Positions 1 to 10,862 of a stretch of 64,000 bases of DNA are shown here, one piece after another (position 1 is the stretch's first letter; the number at the start of each line of letters is the position of its first letter). A program made the translations under genes and the position numbers. The notes under the pieces were generated by a model that was not told the origin of the DNA, did no database searches, and saw only the letters and a program-made list of their open reading frames with translations. This DNA is from Sipunculus nudus (taxonomy: Eukaryota > Annelida > Sipuncula > Golfingiida > Sipunculidae): contig CM049312.1 in assembly GCA_026874595.1 (NCBI GenBank), forward strand, positions 48,487,429 through 48,551,428. Direction: 5' to 3'.

Positions 1-382
1 TATGAACATTTCTTATCGATCAGCAATGCAGTTATCAATGGTGCATAAATATATACTAGATAACAAATGGTTTATAATACATCAAGACGTACATGCCAGA
101 GATTAAATTTACCGTAAGTTGATAAGCTCTTTTATATAGTAGCCGCACACAGGGAAGAGTAATTCAAGCTACTGGTTATTTAAAATAATCTCGCTGTAGT
201 TCGAGTATTTAACTAATTATAATGGGGTATCCGTTTGCCTCACATTAATATTTACATAATTCAATGTTGCCTTTTACTTTTGAATGTTTACGTTTGCATT
301 TATTTTATGAATGGGTAAACTTGGTTTTGATATAATAGAGGAATGCTTATAGATGCGTCCTTGCGTGCATGTGCTCGGATAT
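1..382. other. AT-rich sequence, no gene seen
   Basis: Low-complexity AT-rich DNA with no credible coding frame in either strand and no recognisable repeat boundary until the tandem duplication that follows. Confidence 0.6.
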
Positions 383-1512
383 GATCACAAATGATAATTG
401 ATAGCGCATATATAGGTTATGGAATTGGGTATATAACTGCTTCCCCCCCCCCCCCCCCCAAACCAAATTCTCAAAATATGCGAATACTATGAAGTTATTT
501 GCAAAAAAAAAAGTCTTTTCGTACCTAAGGATCACGATGAGATTTTTTTGTCATGTGTATGCACTGGTATTTGTGTAATGTTACCCAAATAAAGAGCAGC
601 TGTCATAAGTTATATACATGCATGCGTGTTTTTACAGATTAATATATTCCATCAAGCGTGCATTTATAACACATACTGGAGGTTATCTTAATCAAGAAAA
701 TGTTGCTTCTTTAGAATATATATTGCGACAAATTATTAAGCTGTTATGCTTTTTGTAATTTATTTAGTATTTCCTGCCTGTCAAGCATTGTACAGGAGTA
801 TACAACGGATTAGCGAGTTTGCAAATACTTCCGAAATATATTTTCAAATAAAACTACCAATAATCATAATATGAAAATATTTACTTTTGAGTCTACATTT
901 ACGTTTGGTCCAAAAATTGCCCATGTTTTTACATTTCTAAATATGCGAATTGAAGTGATCACAAATGATAATTGATAGCGCATATATAGGTTATGGAATT
1001 GGGTATATAACTGCTTCCCCCCCCCCCCAAACCAAATTCTCAAAATATGCGAATACTATGAAGTTATTTGCAAAAAAAAAAGTCTTTTCGTACCTAAGGA
1101 TCACGATGAGATTTTTTTGTCATGTGTATGCACTGGTATTTGTGTAATTTTACCCAAATAAAGAGCAGCTGTCATAAGTTATATACATGCATGCGTGTTT
1201 TTACAGATTAATATATTCCATCAAGCGTGCATTTATAACACATACTGGAGGTTATCTTAGTCAAGAAAATGTTGCTTCTTTAGTATATATATTGCGACAA
1301 ATTATTAAGCTGTTATGCTTTTTATAATTTATTTAGTATTTCCTGCCTGTCAAGCATTGTACAGGACTATACAACGGATTAGCGAGTTTGCAAATACTTC
1401 CGAAATATATTTTCAAATAAAACTACCAATAATCATAATATGAAAATATTTACTTTTGAGTCTACATTTACGTTTGGTCCAAAAATTGCCCATGTTTTTA
1501 CATTTCTAAATA
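383..1512. repeat. 574-bp tandem duplication (two copies)
   Basis: The sequence beginning gatcacaaatgataattgat at 383 restarts at 957, and the two copies stay nearly identical until about 1512. The first copy is 574 bp (383-956). The second lacks the last ~18 bp. A homopolymer C tract inside the unit differs in length (17 C near 443-459, 12 C near 1017-1028), while other differences are few, so the duplication looks recent. Short open frames inside the unit (for example 965-1147) cross the C tract and have no protein-like features. Confidence 0.9.
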
Positions 1513-1562
1513 GTATATAATTATATATATATATATACTTCCAGTGCTGAGACATGTCATGA

Positions 1563-2398
1563 AACATTAAAACTGGTACTGCCCCAATCAGACTATTCAT
1601 AACTAGTGGCAAATATGTTGTAGTAACAGCACTCTATCAAACCTTGCATCGTCATCTGTGTTCTGCTGAAGGCCAGGATACTTCAGATTGTCAAAAACTG
1701 ATTACAGCACCAACCGGAAAAGCTGCTTACAATGTGCAAGAATCAGTATTTACAAAATAACCCTACACCAAGAATTCTGTGGGTTCACTTTCTAGATTCC
1801 AACATTGTCGCTGAAACAAGAAGAAAATATCATTCCTTCTATACACCTGAGATTGATAAAACATGGACCCCAGTACTTGCTGTTAAACGAACATTTACAC
1901 GGGAAGAAAACATGTGTTACTCTTTCACAGTTCCCTCTAAAAATAAGAGCTACAAAAACAATTTGGAAAGCACAAGGATCAGGTTGTAGTCGATATGACA
2001 AGCAGAAGGAAGCTTATGCATGGTCACTATGTAAACAAATGAACGGCCTATACATACTGAATTTAGTTGAAGATAAAATAGCTACTGATCCTCAAGTCAA
2101 AAATGAAATGAACCGAATACGCAGTGACATGCCACTGAAAGTAAGTTTTACATAATCATCTGTTGATTCCAATGAATTATTACAGATTGTTTACCACAAC
2201 ACACGATCACTACATTTGCAACATCAGGATGTCAAATCAGATTCTCATATTCTAAATGCCCAAATCATTGCTTTTGCTGAGTCAGGTCTTTGCTCAAGAG
2301 ACCAGAATGAAATGTATGAAATCCCTTGTTACAAACTCCTCAGAAATGATCAAATAGCTGTCAGAGGTACAACAAAAGAAGATCACCTCATGGTTTAG
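1563..2398 (+). pseudogene. decayed Helitron/Helentron helicase-endonuclease remnant
   Basis: Three broken frames on the plus strand read as pieces of a Helitron Rep/helicase. At 1563-1759, LYQTLHRHL is followed by the PIF1 motif Ia-like TAPTGKAAYN, but the Walker A loop (GxGKS) that should precede it is missing. At 1805-2150, the helicase C-terminal motif SQFPLKIRATKTIWKAQG corresponds to the FPLxLAWAxTIHKxQG box, followed by a LYILNL segment. At 2190-2398, VYHNTRSLHLQHQDV, IIAFAESGLC and RNDQ resemble the start of the endonuclease/exonuclease/phosphatase domain of Helitron2/Helentron elements. Stops and frame changes separate the pieces and the endonuclease is cut off by a TA microsatellite, so it cannot encode a working protein. 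It is oriented opposite to the large element at 34.7-41.5 kb. Confidence 0.7.
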
Positions 2399-2400
2399 CC

Positions 2401-2416
2401 ATATATATATAAATAA

Positions 2417-2458
<42 letters not shown>
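2401..2458. repeat. (TA)n microsatellite
   Basis: Almost pure AT dinucleotide run with a short aaataaataa interruption near 2410. It abuts the end of the Helitron remnant. Confidence 0.95.
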
Positions 2459-2460
<2 letters not shown>

Positions 2461-2557
2461 CGAGATGTTTATGTAATGTTGTAAATAAGATGATTTTTGA
2501 GATGTTGTAAAATTTAGTGATTGTGATCGCAAAAAAGAAAAAACTTTCTATTTTCTT

Positions 2558-3207
2558 ACAAGAGGGGGACTGTTACAGATGTCTCTTTATTTGTATGCGG
2601 CGGTCTTACATGTGTATGTGCAGCGCTAGCATTGTCCGTTACTATGGCGACATAGCCCGGCCCAAGCGTGGGGTCTGAGAAGTGGGATGAGAAGTTTTAA
2701 ATAGGGGGCTGTGTTTTACAGCCGAGAGAGAGAGAGGAGAGAAATATTCTAGCGGTCACGGAAGAGTGTATGTCAGTTTGTGGGACCTTAACCGATACAT
2801 GCAGCAGTTATAGGTCTTCTTCGGAATTTATGACGGATTTTATATAGTCTTCAGTTTACCTTTCGGATCACTGGCAGGATTTCATTTTTGGATTACAGTT
2901 GATTGATTTTGTGATTACGTTAGACTGTTATTCTCTGAGATTTGTGTCAACTCTTTCATCCGGCTTATACATTTTAAAGTACTTGTCGCTGTGACAGTGG
3001 TGGTATCCAGGTACTGTGCACTTTGTTTATTTTGTTATGTGATTGTATTGATTTGCTGTTATACTGTTGTTGTACTGTGAAATTGTATTGATTTAGTGTA
3101 TAGTAATGTTAGGGTTGTTTTAAGAATAAATTATAGTTATTTGTTAACAAAAAACCACTGAGTTCTTTATTCATCCCCCAAGACATTTCACGTTGCCTAG
3201 TGTTACA
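2558..3207 (+). mobile_element. 3' end of an LTR retrotransposon (PPT plus LTR)
   Basis: A purine run (aagaggggga, about 2560-2569) sits directly before TGTTACAG at 2571, as a polypurine tract does before a 3' LTR. The proposed LTR runs 2571-3207, starting TG and ending CA (gtgttaca). It contains a TATA-like ttttaaatag (2695-2704), a GA-rich stretch (2724-2741) and an AATAAA polyadenylation signal (3125-3130) followed by GT-rich and A-rich sequence, in the right order for U3-R-U5. There is no gag-pol upstream, no 5' LTR and no matching target-site duplication that I can see, so this is a truncated remnant. A 9-bp direct repeat (tgttacaga) marks both ends, so an unrelated insertion flanked by a duplication remains possible. 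Confidence 0.5.
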
Positions 3208-3299
3208 GAATCTGAATTTTTTCTCCATTACAAAATTTATGTTCATCACGCATACGTGATCTGTTGATATTAGGTTCCGTAACAATATATATTAAAAAT

Positions 3300-3545
3300 A
3301 GGTCCAATTGAACAAATGTGTAACTACTGAACTGTCAACAGTTTATCAAAAAGCCAACCAATGATCATGGTATTAATATACATCTCATGGTCACAAACTG
3401 CTCACATGCTTCAATATTAACATTAGGAAATGCATGGTTTGGTCACAAAATATTATTTGCAACAATTTCATGCTCATCAATACAAACCAATCATGTCAAC
3501 CAGCCATGGCCCATATTACCTTTTCCTCCTAGACTTTATCTCCAT
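3300..3545 (+). repeat. diverged fragment related to 9291-9440
   Basis: Phrases such as actgtcaacag(t/c)ttatcaaaaa, acaaaatattattt and ccatggcc(c/t)a(t/g)attacc recur in the same order at 9295-9440. This copy has an internal insertion near 3365-3435 and no open frame. It marks both as copies of one old dispersed element. Confidence 0.65.
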
Positions 3546-4390
3546 TTGATATTATTTTAGATTTTTACCTTCAAGGTCAACTTCAGCTGAGCACAGTGAC
3601 CCATAGGTCCCTTGTTATGGGCCATGTTACACCTTGGCTGTACTGAATTCCCATAATGACCTTCATCTGGATCTAACTGTCCCCTACTCTAGTATTTGTT
3701 TTGGCCAAAAACATAACAATAAACAATAATTAACAACAATATTGGTTTATAATAAGAACTTTAAAAAATATAAATCGAAAAGGAATTTTATAGTTGATGA
3801 GTAACAGGGAACTACCTTGGAATAACTGATAAATTATGGATCTTCCATGGATGGCCGAAAAGGTATTGCAAATGACACCATGCAGTCACCATTGGGTATT
3901 CTTCATTTCAATCAAAAAATGAAAAATAAATAATTAAATAAAATTGTTGATTTCTATAAGTGAATATATGAAGCAAATTAATGATAGACAAGGATGCAGT
4001 TGATTGTATTAATTAATCTAAATTTCCAGTTATTTCCACGTGTTAAATTTGTTGGTTTATATTTATTACAAAATAAAAAATTAAATATGTAAAAAAAATT
4101 AAAATATTACTCAGACAAGTTCTCATTATTGATGTTAATATGTTTGACAAATAACATTAAGACTCATGGCTTTATCAGCTGTTACATGATACTCATGCTA
4201 ATTTATCAAAATTTATATTACTGATTCCTTTATTTCAGTTAATTATATCAAACATACCCAACTCCTGTTTGCTCCTTGTATAATGTATTGGGTGTTTTGA
4301 TGCTTGGATTATTTTTAACACATGTATTAGTTTCATAGCTGAGAATACTTTTCTTTTTTTCTGATACGATTTAGAAAAAAATAAAAAGAT
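3546..4390. repeat. AT-rich spacer containing an old duplicate of 5950-6270
   Basis: The stretch 3700-4000 (aacataacaataaacaataa, then taatgata and gatgcagttga) is matched at 5950-6270 with an offset of about 2.25 kb and many substitutions. At 3585-3612 there is a tail-like sequence (cagctgagca...gacccataggtccctt) of the family described at 4394. No coding evidence. Confidence 0.6.
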
Positions 4391-4393
4391 TCA

Positions 4394-5830
4394 TTAGCTC
4401 AGCTGACTATAAGTCATCTGAGCTATAGTCGTGGTCCATTGTCCGTCGTCCGTCCGTCTGTCCGTCCGTCCGTCCGTCTGTCCGTCCGTAAGACTGGCAC
4501 GTTTCGACACCATTGGACCTACGAATCTGAAATTCGGCATACAGTTAGATGTCCCCAAATTCTCCTACCATGCCGAAAATTGGGTCAATAGGACTTCGTT
4601 CCTTCGAGATATTAAGGGAAAACCTCACTTTTTTTTATTAGAAATCTATTTTCACACTTCAGGACTGCCTAATATCAAAACCACTCATTTGGTTTTCTTC
4701 ATATTTACCATAAATATTTCTCTATATAGTTCCTATGTACATTCCAGAAATTAAGTCAGTATTATTTAATTTTAAAAAAGTGATGGGCCCAAACATAAGG
4801 GACTTATATTTGGTCACTTAAGACCTAAAGTGTTAAAGGTAGGGACTTTCTTCTCAATTTTAATTGATCAAAATTTAATTGTATACCAAAATTTGATCAA
4901 AATCTGTTAATTGTTTTTTAAATATATGCAAAAATATAAAAATGGTACCTTAAATTTTGCCCAAGTTTGACCATGGCACGTTTTTTCCCTGTAACTGCTG
5001 AGGATTTAATTTTCAAGGCATGTTTTTGTTACCATTTCAACTGTTAACACCAAAAATTTGAAACCAGTTGATCAAAAACTGTAGATTTTATTCAAGTTTT
5101 TAAGCACCATGTCACACATTGTTTACATCAAGCTAGTGTTATGCAGTTTGCTAGAGCACAGCTCCCCAGCTTCAGCTCTAAGTTCCTTAAATTTGGCATA
5201 CTGTTAGATATCTCCAAAATCCCCTACATGCCATGAATTTGATCACTAGGACTTAATTCCTTCAAAATATTAACTTCATTTTTCCATTAAAAACCCATTG
5301 TTACACTGTATGACTGCCTAATATCAAAACCACTGATCTGACTTTGATCATATATGATATACATATTTTTCTATACATTCGCTATGCACATGCCAGAAAT
5401 GATGTCAGTATTGCATAATTGTTTTAAGTTATGGGCCCAAACATAATGCACTTTTTAAAAAATCAAGAAATATATTTACTCCCTTAAGAAGAGGATTGCT
5501 GATGCTAGAGATTTTTTGTCATGGATGTAACATTATTTAATCAAGATTCAATTGAATACCAAAAATTAGTTCTGAATTTTACAAATATTATAAGTTATTA
5601 GTATAAATATAAAATTAGTACCTTAAATTTTGCCCAACGTTTACCATGGCACGTTTGTTTCCTGAGAGCACTGTTGATATAATTTTCATATCATGCACAC
5701 ATAAGGATTTCATCTTTGTAGTTCAGAAAGCTGAAAGAAATTGGCCAAATATTGTAGCTTTTATTAATGTTTTTATGAGACCATGTCAGACCCAGGCTCA
5801 ATACAGCCCCTCTTGAGTCACCTGTATGTT
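4394..5830 (+). repeat. interspersed repeat with gtccgt-rich head, two diverged internal copies
   Basis: The head is tcagctgactataagtcatc followed by a run of gtccgtccgt/gtctgtccgt (about 4432-4490). Downstream the body occurs twice: phrases such as ggcata(c)(a/t)gttagat, gactgcctaatatcaaaacc (4663 and 5312) and atgggcccaaacataa return with an offset of about 650-670 bp. A third fragment lies at 7020-7160 and a fourth near 8990. The tail form cagctgagcgccgtgaccc is at about 6984. Head and tail sequences of this general kind are common in bivalve genomes as I recall; exact family assignment needs a repeat library. Confidence 0.6.
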
Positions 5831-6983
5831 GACCTTGTTGACCTTTCATCAGATTATGCACGCTTGAGCGAAGCATACACTGGGCCAGCCAGGCAGCTAA
5901 TGCCCAGCCACAGTTGATCCAGGTGTCCAACCCAACTCATCTAGAAGTTGTTTTGAAAAACAACATAACAATAAACAATAAATTAATAATTTTTTATTGG
6001 TTTTTAATAAAAAATAAAGAAAAATCAATAGAAAAGTAATTTGTTAGTGAATGAGTAACAGGAAATTAACTTGCAGTTACTGATGATGTAAGAATCTTGT
6101 ATGGATGGATAGAATGTCAGTGTCACTGTATTCCAAATAACACCATGCAGTCACCTATGGTATTTTTCAGTTAAATTTAATGATAAAAAAAATAAATCAT
6201 ATTATTCATTACTAATCATTAGGGATCATATGAAGGAAATTAATGATAAACAAAGATGCAGTTGATAATTCCTACAGTGTCTAGTGTGTAGATTGATGTG
6301 AAAGTTGTCCAAAGTGAATATAGTACATTTATTTTTTTTAATATAAGTAAAAGCCATAAACCCAGGTACTTATGATCATTATTTAAATTTGTGAATTTTG
6401 TATATTCTGGATTCTCAACATCATTGTTTGGCTAAAACTGAATAAATACTAGACATGGTGCGAATGCTTTGAAAATGTATTTGAATACGAATATGAATAT
6501 ATACTGCATAAATTTTTTTGCATAAGAATGGGAATGCAGGTAAAAATGAAAGTATTTGAATATCAGTGCAGATACTTTCAAAATGTATTCATGCATGCAT
6601 TCATAAATATATATTCTATAATATTATTTCAATAATCATTTCAGTTATATTTTATTTTTAAAAAATCATATGATTTTCTTATTATTTTTTTTTAAATAAA
6701 AATTATATTGACACAATATTTGTTATTAAATTTTAATAAATAGTTAAACTCTTTTATTATATGTGCTGCTTATAAGTTATATGGCCAAGTCAAAATCTGT
6801 GTGACAATAGCTTTCCATTTGTTAATAAAATAAATGAAATCAATCCTCTTCCCTGTCTCGAAAGATACTATCAAAATCATACATAAGCTAAACACCAACA
6901 ACTCGTAATAAAGCTTATATTTATTACCACACAAAACCAGCATGTGCCTCTTTCCCAAATCATTTTTTTTTATCATATATAAC
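5831..6983. other. AT-rich spacer with old repeat fragments
   Basis: Contains the second copy of the 3700-4000 segment at 5950-6270 and then very AT-rich DNA up to the repeat tail at 6984-7018. Open frames here are short, AT-biased and without recognisable motifs. Confidence 0.5.
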
Positions 6984-7271
6984 AGCTGAGCGCCGTGACC
7001 CATGGGTCCCTTGTTTTTTATCTGTGAGTGCTGTGGATTTTAATTTCACAGCATATACACATAAGCAAAAACTGGTCAAGTTTTCAAGCACCATGTCTTT
7101 ATTGTGTACATCGAGTCAGTATAAATGCAGTGTGCTAGGCTGTTACATAACACCTTCACTTCTGACCTACTGCATCTGTGAGTGTCTGGGTCAGGCAGTT
7201 ATTAACAGAGAGCCTGTTATTAACAGAGAGTCTAGCTCTCTCTATCTCCTGCTTTTTCTCTTTCTCCCTCC

Positions 7272-7273
7272 CC

Positions 7274-7309
<36 letters not shown>

Positions 7310-7312
7310 GAA
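7272..7312. repeat. (CT)n microsatellite
   Basis: Run of ctctct with one gtct interruption near 7293. The overlapping open frames (L/S-rich) are products of this run. Confidence 0.95.
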
Positions 7313-7615
7313 ATGCCTCCCTTCCTCCCTCTATCCCATTCTGTTGACAGGTACTGTAAACCAGATTAATAAGCTATAAATGTTGAGGCAATTTAGAAAT
7401 GTGAATCAACTGAAATATTCGTAATCACACGTATATGTTATACTGTTAATGTATACTAACAATTTTAAACCTGAAAAAAATTATGTAATGAAAAAAAGGA
7501 ATGAATGCAAATATTGTTAATTTTTTTCCTGGCTCAGTAGAATGGGGAAAAAATGATTTACTTTTTTTCTCCATCTTTCTCCCTGTTTTAAATACTGAAT
7601 GATTATGAATAAACT

Positions 7616-8990
7616 TTTTTTTTAGCGAACCTATGAGCTTATGCGATGGCGCGGCGTCGTCCGTCCGCCGTCTATGGCTGGCCCGTCCGCCGTCCATGGC
7701 TGTAAGTCAGAAACCGTCGGAGCTAGCAGCTCCAAATTACATTTTAGAATTACTCACATGTGAAACTTGGTGCCCTAGAGCTTTTTATTGGGTATCTGCA
7801 TTAATTTAGATTTTATAGAGAAAAAGCTTAAAAACCTTTAAAAATGTTCTTCTCCGAAACTGTCCAGCCAAATTGTCTAATATTTCACAGAAATGTTCCC
7901 TGGAACAATCTCTCTTAAGTTTGTTCGAATGGTTCCAGTTCAGTGATTTTTTTACAGGAGGTTGAGCTTAGTCATCTGTCGAAAAAAGCACACAAAAATT
8001 AAAATCTTAGAAACGGCTGGAGCTATCATCACCAAATTATATGCCAATGTTTTTCATTTAAATCATATCTGAAATTGAGGTATTGGTGGCGCCAACTACA
8101 TTGATCTAAAAATGTAATTTAAGACTCTTCCAGCTTATACACTGTTTTATGATTAAACTGTTAAGCTGATTGGTTAAAACTTTACACAAAAAATTCTATG
8201 CCAGTTTTATAAGAATAGATTGGGTAAATGCAGCTTTAAGAAAGCAGTGTAGCCAATTGAAAAAGGCTTTCTGTGTTTAAAAAACAGATTTGACAACATG
8301 CCCAGTTTCAGCAGCCAAGTCAAGAGGTCACCCAGTACAACTAGGTGGGGTCCAGACATCACCACTGCAACTGACCTGGCTCTGTCTGGTGGCTAGACGT
8401 CTAGACACTTCGTCTAGACGCAGAATGCCCAGATTAGAATTAGTGGAACAATATCTTTCAACTGTTTTAAAAAACTTGGGTTTGCATTTTTAGCGAATCT
8501 GTGAGCTTAGGCAATGGTGTGGCGTCGTCCATTTTCCGTCGTCCGTGGTGCGACATAGCTATCTCAAAAAGGGCAGGAGCTAGCATCAACGAATTTTTTT
8601 TTGCAAAAAATGTGTCATCTAAACATTCTATCGGATTTTTTTGCTTATTTCTTGGCTAACTGCATTTTTTTAGATTTTATAGGGAAGAAGCTAAAAAACA
8701 TTAAAAATGTTTTTCTCCGAAACCATGCTGCCAAATTGTCCGTTCATCTTTCCAAAGAATCCATCCTGGCCAAAAGGAACATATCCAAAATATCCTGACT
8801 GATACATCCTAGTTTTAAAATATCCTAGTCCGAAACTTGCAGGTCCGAAACGTACATTTTGCTGAAATCATAATGACTAAGGTAAATATGCATGACATAA
8901 GAGGATCAATATTAAATTTTAATAAACCTCCATTCATACTCCCAAAATTTGCACAGGTTCGCATTAGGCCTGTAGGCCTTGTTTCTTATA
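7616..8990 (+). repeat. second interspersed repeat family, two heads and one tail
   Basis: The head tttttagcgaacctatgagc followed by ggcgcggcgtcgtccgtc (7616-7690) returns as ttttagcgaatctgtgagct with ggcgtcgtcc (8488-8540). A tail cacaggttcgcattaggcct, then gtaggccttg, is at about 8952-8985. Body phrases (ttttatag(a/g)gaa(a/g)aagct, ttctccgaaac, gccaaattgtc) also occur twice, offset by about 870 bp. The layout matches a nested or tandem pair of one element. No coding capacity. Confidence 0.6.
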
Positions 8991-9182
8991 AGCACTGTTG
9001 AATTAAATTTCATATCCTGTATGTATATGCAAGGGTGTTTTAAATCCCACCATACCCTTCTTCACCCAACTGAGTCCTTGCTCCTTGGCACTGTGAACAA
9101 TAGTTCTATTGCTATAGCATAAAATTCAATAATTAAAGAAAATATCTACAGAGAGACAGAGGCGTTGTAACTCCCATCATAA

Positions 9183-9198
9183 CCCCCCCCCCCCCCCT
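9183..9198. repeat. poly-C tract
   Basis: Uninterrupted run of about 16 C. Length is uncertain because homopolymers of this kind are error-prone. Confidence 0.85.
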
Positions 9199-9290
9199 TC
9201 AACACCCATATCAAGTCATTCCACCTATTGGGACGTTATGGCAACTGTATACATATCATAAATTTGAAAAAAAAATGTTGATTAAATAAA

Positions 9291-10406
9291 TTGGACTGTC
9301 AACAGCTTATCAAAAAGGTAACCAATGGAAACGCATGGTCAGATCTCAAAAATATTATTTACAACGATTTCTTCAATCATATCAACCAACCATGGCCTAG
9401 ATTACCTCTTCCTCTCAAACTTAATCTACTTTCTATATTGGACCGCCAGGAGGCGCGCGTCATTGAGACACGTATCGGTTCGTCGGGAGAAATAAGCATG
9501 ATTTTCTTCAGAGACAAGCCATCCTTATCCTCAAAAGGTGCATTGTCAAAACTGTCCATTCTAAGCAACAAATAACAGAATTACGGTGAGTGTTGGACAA
9601 ATATTATAAGTTCATTCGCTAAAAAATTGTTTCCATTAATCAGACACTAAGTCACGCCTGGCTGATTTTCCCTGGACCACGTTTGCAAAAGCTATTTTGC
9701 CTGCCGGGCAGTGAGAGCAACATGAATACCTCCGTTGTTAACGTTTTTGCGCAATCACATGAACTGTTGAATGAGGGGTCCCTTATGCAAATGTTGAACA
9801 GTGAGTGGTGTTATGTTGGCGATTTCACTGTTGAGGATTTACAGAGGCCTGTTTCGGACATTATTGTTAAAATTCTAGATATCAACACAGTTCCAAAAGA
9901 TGCTGTGGTTCACAAAGTCCTTTCGTACTCACAAAACGATGTTTCATTGTTACAGAACATCAGATGTTAACTTTATGAAATGGCTAAAAGGGACCGAAAC
10001 TTTCCTGAAGGGTCCCTGATTAAACGACAAAAGCCAAAGTCTCAAAAGGGACAAAGTCTCGGTGAAAAGCTACATACTGGCATCATTCATTTGTGATGCT
10101 CCAGCCGAAGAACTTTCCAGTATTTTTACTACAAGCAAATCAAGCGGCAGAGTTGTAATTGAAACCTGCGGTAAACCCTCTGATCACCCTATTGGTCCTT
10201 TTGACAGTTGTAGCAGCTTGGCTGATACAGTAGCTCATCACGCTGTGAAATTGGAAGAAATTCAGTCAGAGTGTGCAAATATTAAAAAGTTGTTCTCTGA
10301 TACTGTGTCTGAATTAAAACAAGAAATCACAGATAAAATTGTTGAAATAAGTCGATGTAATGAGGAATTTGAGGGCTTACGATTTTCTATTAAAAAACTT
10401 GAATGA
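9291..10406 (+). pseudogene. unrecognised decayed coding region, possibly transposon-derived
   Basis: Three successive open stretches show amino-acid composition more like real protein than the surrounding DNA. 9291-9575 contains NQPWPRLPLPLKLNLLSIL. 9683-9970 contains SEWCYVGDFTVEDLQRPVSD and DINTVPKDAVVHKVL. 9960-10406 contains SDVNFMKWLKGTETFLKGP, one stop, then a segment ending in a heptad-like acidic/lysine-rich stretch (KLEEIQSECANIKKL to RFSIKKLE) that looks coiled-coil. The second and third join by a one-base frame change near 9960 and one in-frame TGA near 10017. The start of the region is paralogous to 3300-3545, so it is probably a decayed dispersed element rather than a single-copy gene. 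I do not recognise the family. Unspliced exons of a host gene are an alternative. Confidence 0.35.
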
Positions 10407-10862
10407 TGTGAATGATGACAATCAGTTTAATTGTCCCCGTCAAGTATAGAGATAGCAGACATGAAAAATTAGGGTTCGTGCACGGTCTTACAAAGTCTTA
10501 CAAAGTCTTACTTTTTCATTTTGCAAAAAATAAGGCCTTAAAAAGTCCTACTTTTGATGTATTTTAGAGGACAGGTCTATAAGTCTTACTTTTTGTTTCC
10601 TAGAAACGTAATCAATCATTTTGATTTTATTTATATTTTAAAATCGTTGGAACTGAAAAGCAAACAAATATTAAAATGGACTGATCGTACGCGTACAGAT
10701 AGGCCTACTAGGCCTACATGGATACCGAACGATGTGCACGCTCCAGTGATTTGCTGGTTTTCGTTTACAAAGGGGTCTCGCTTTTAACCGAAATTCTCCG
10801 AGATTTTTTTTACGAAGTTTTGCTCAAATTACAGAAAATGTCGGTGCACAAGTTTTTTTTTT
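10407..10862. other. spacer with short direct repeats
   Basis: Contains three copies of a 10-base phrase (aaagtcttac) near 10489-10520 and related cttactttt phrases to about 10590. No coding evidence for the frames that cross it. Confidence 0.45.

Noticed and set aside
4431-4754. 107-codon frame with VRPSVCPSVRL
   Set aside because: It is the translation of the gtccgt repeat head; low complexity.
8390-8420. Repeated gtctagac palindromes as a possible control site
   Set aside because: Only two adjacent copies, no context to support a function.
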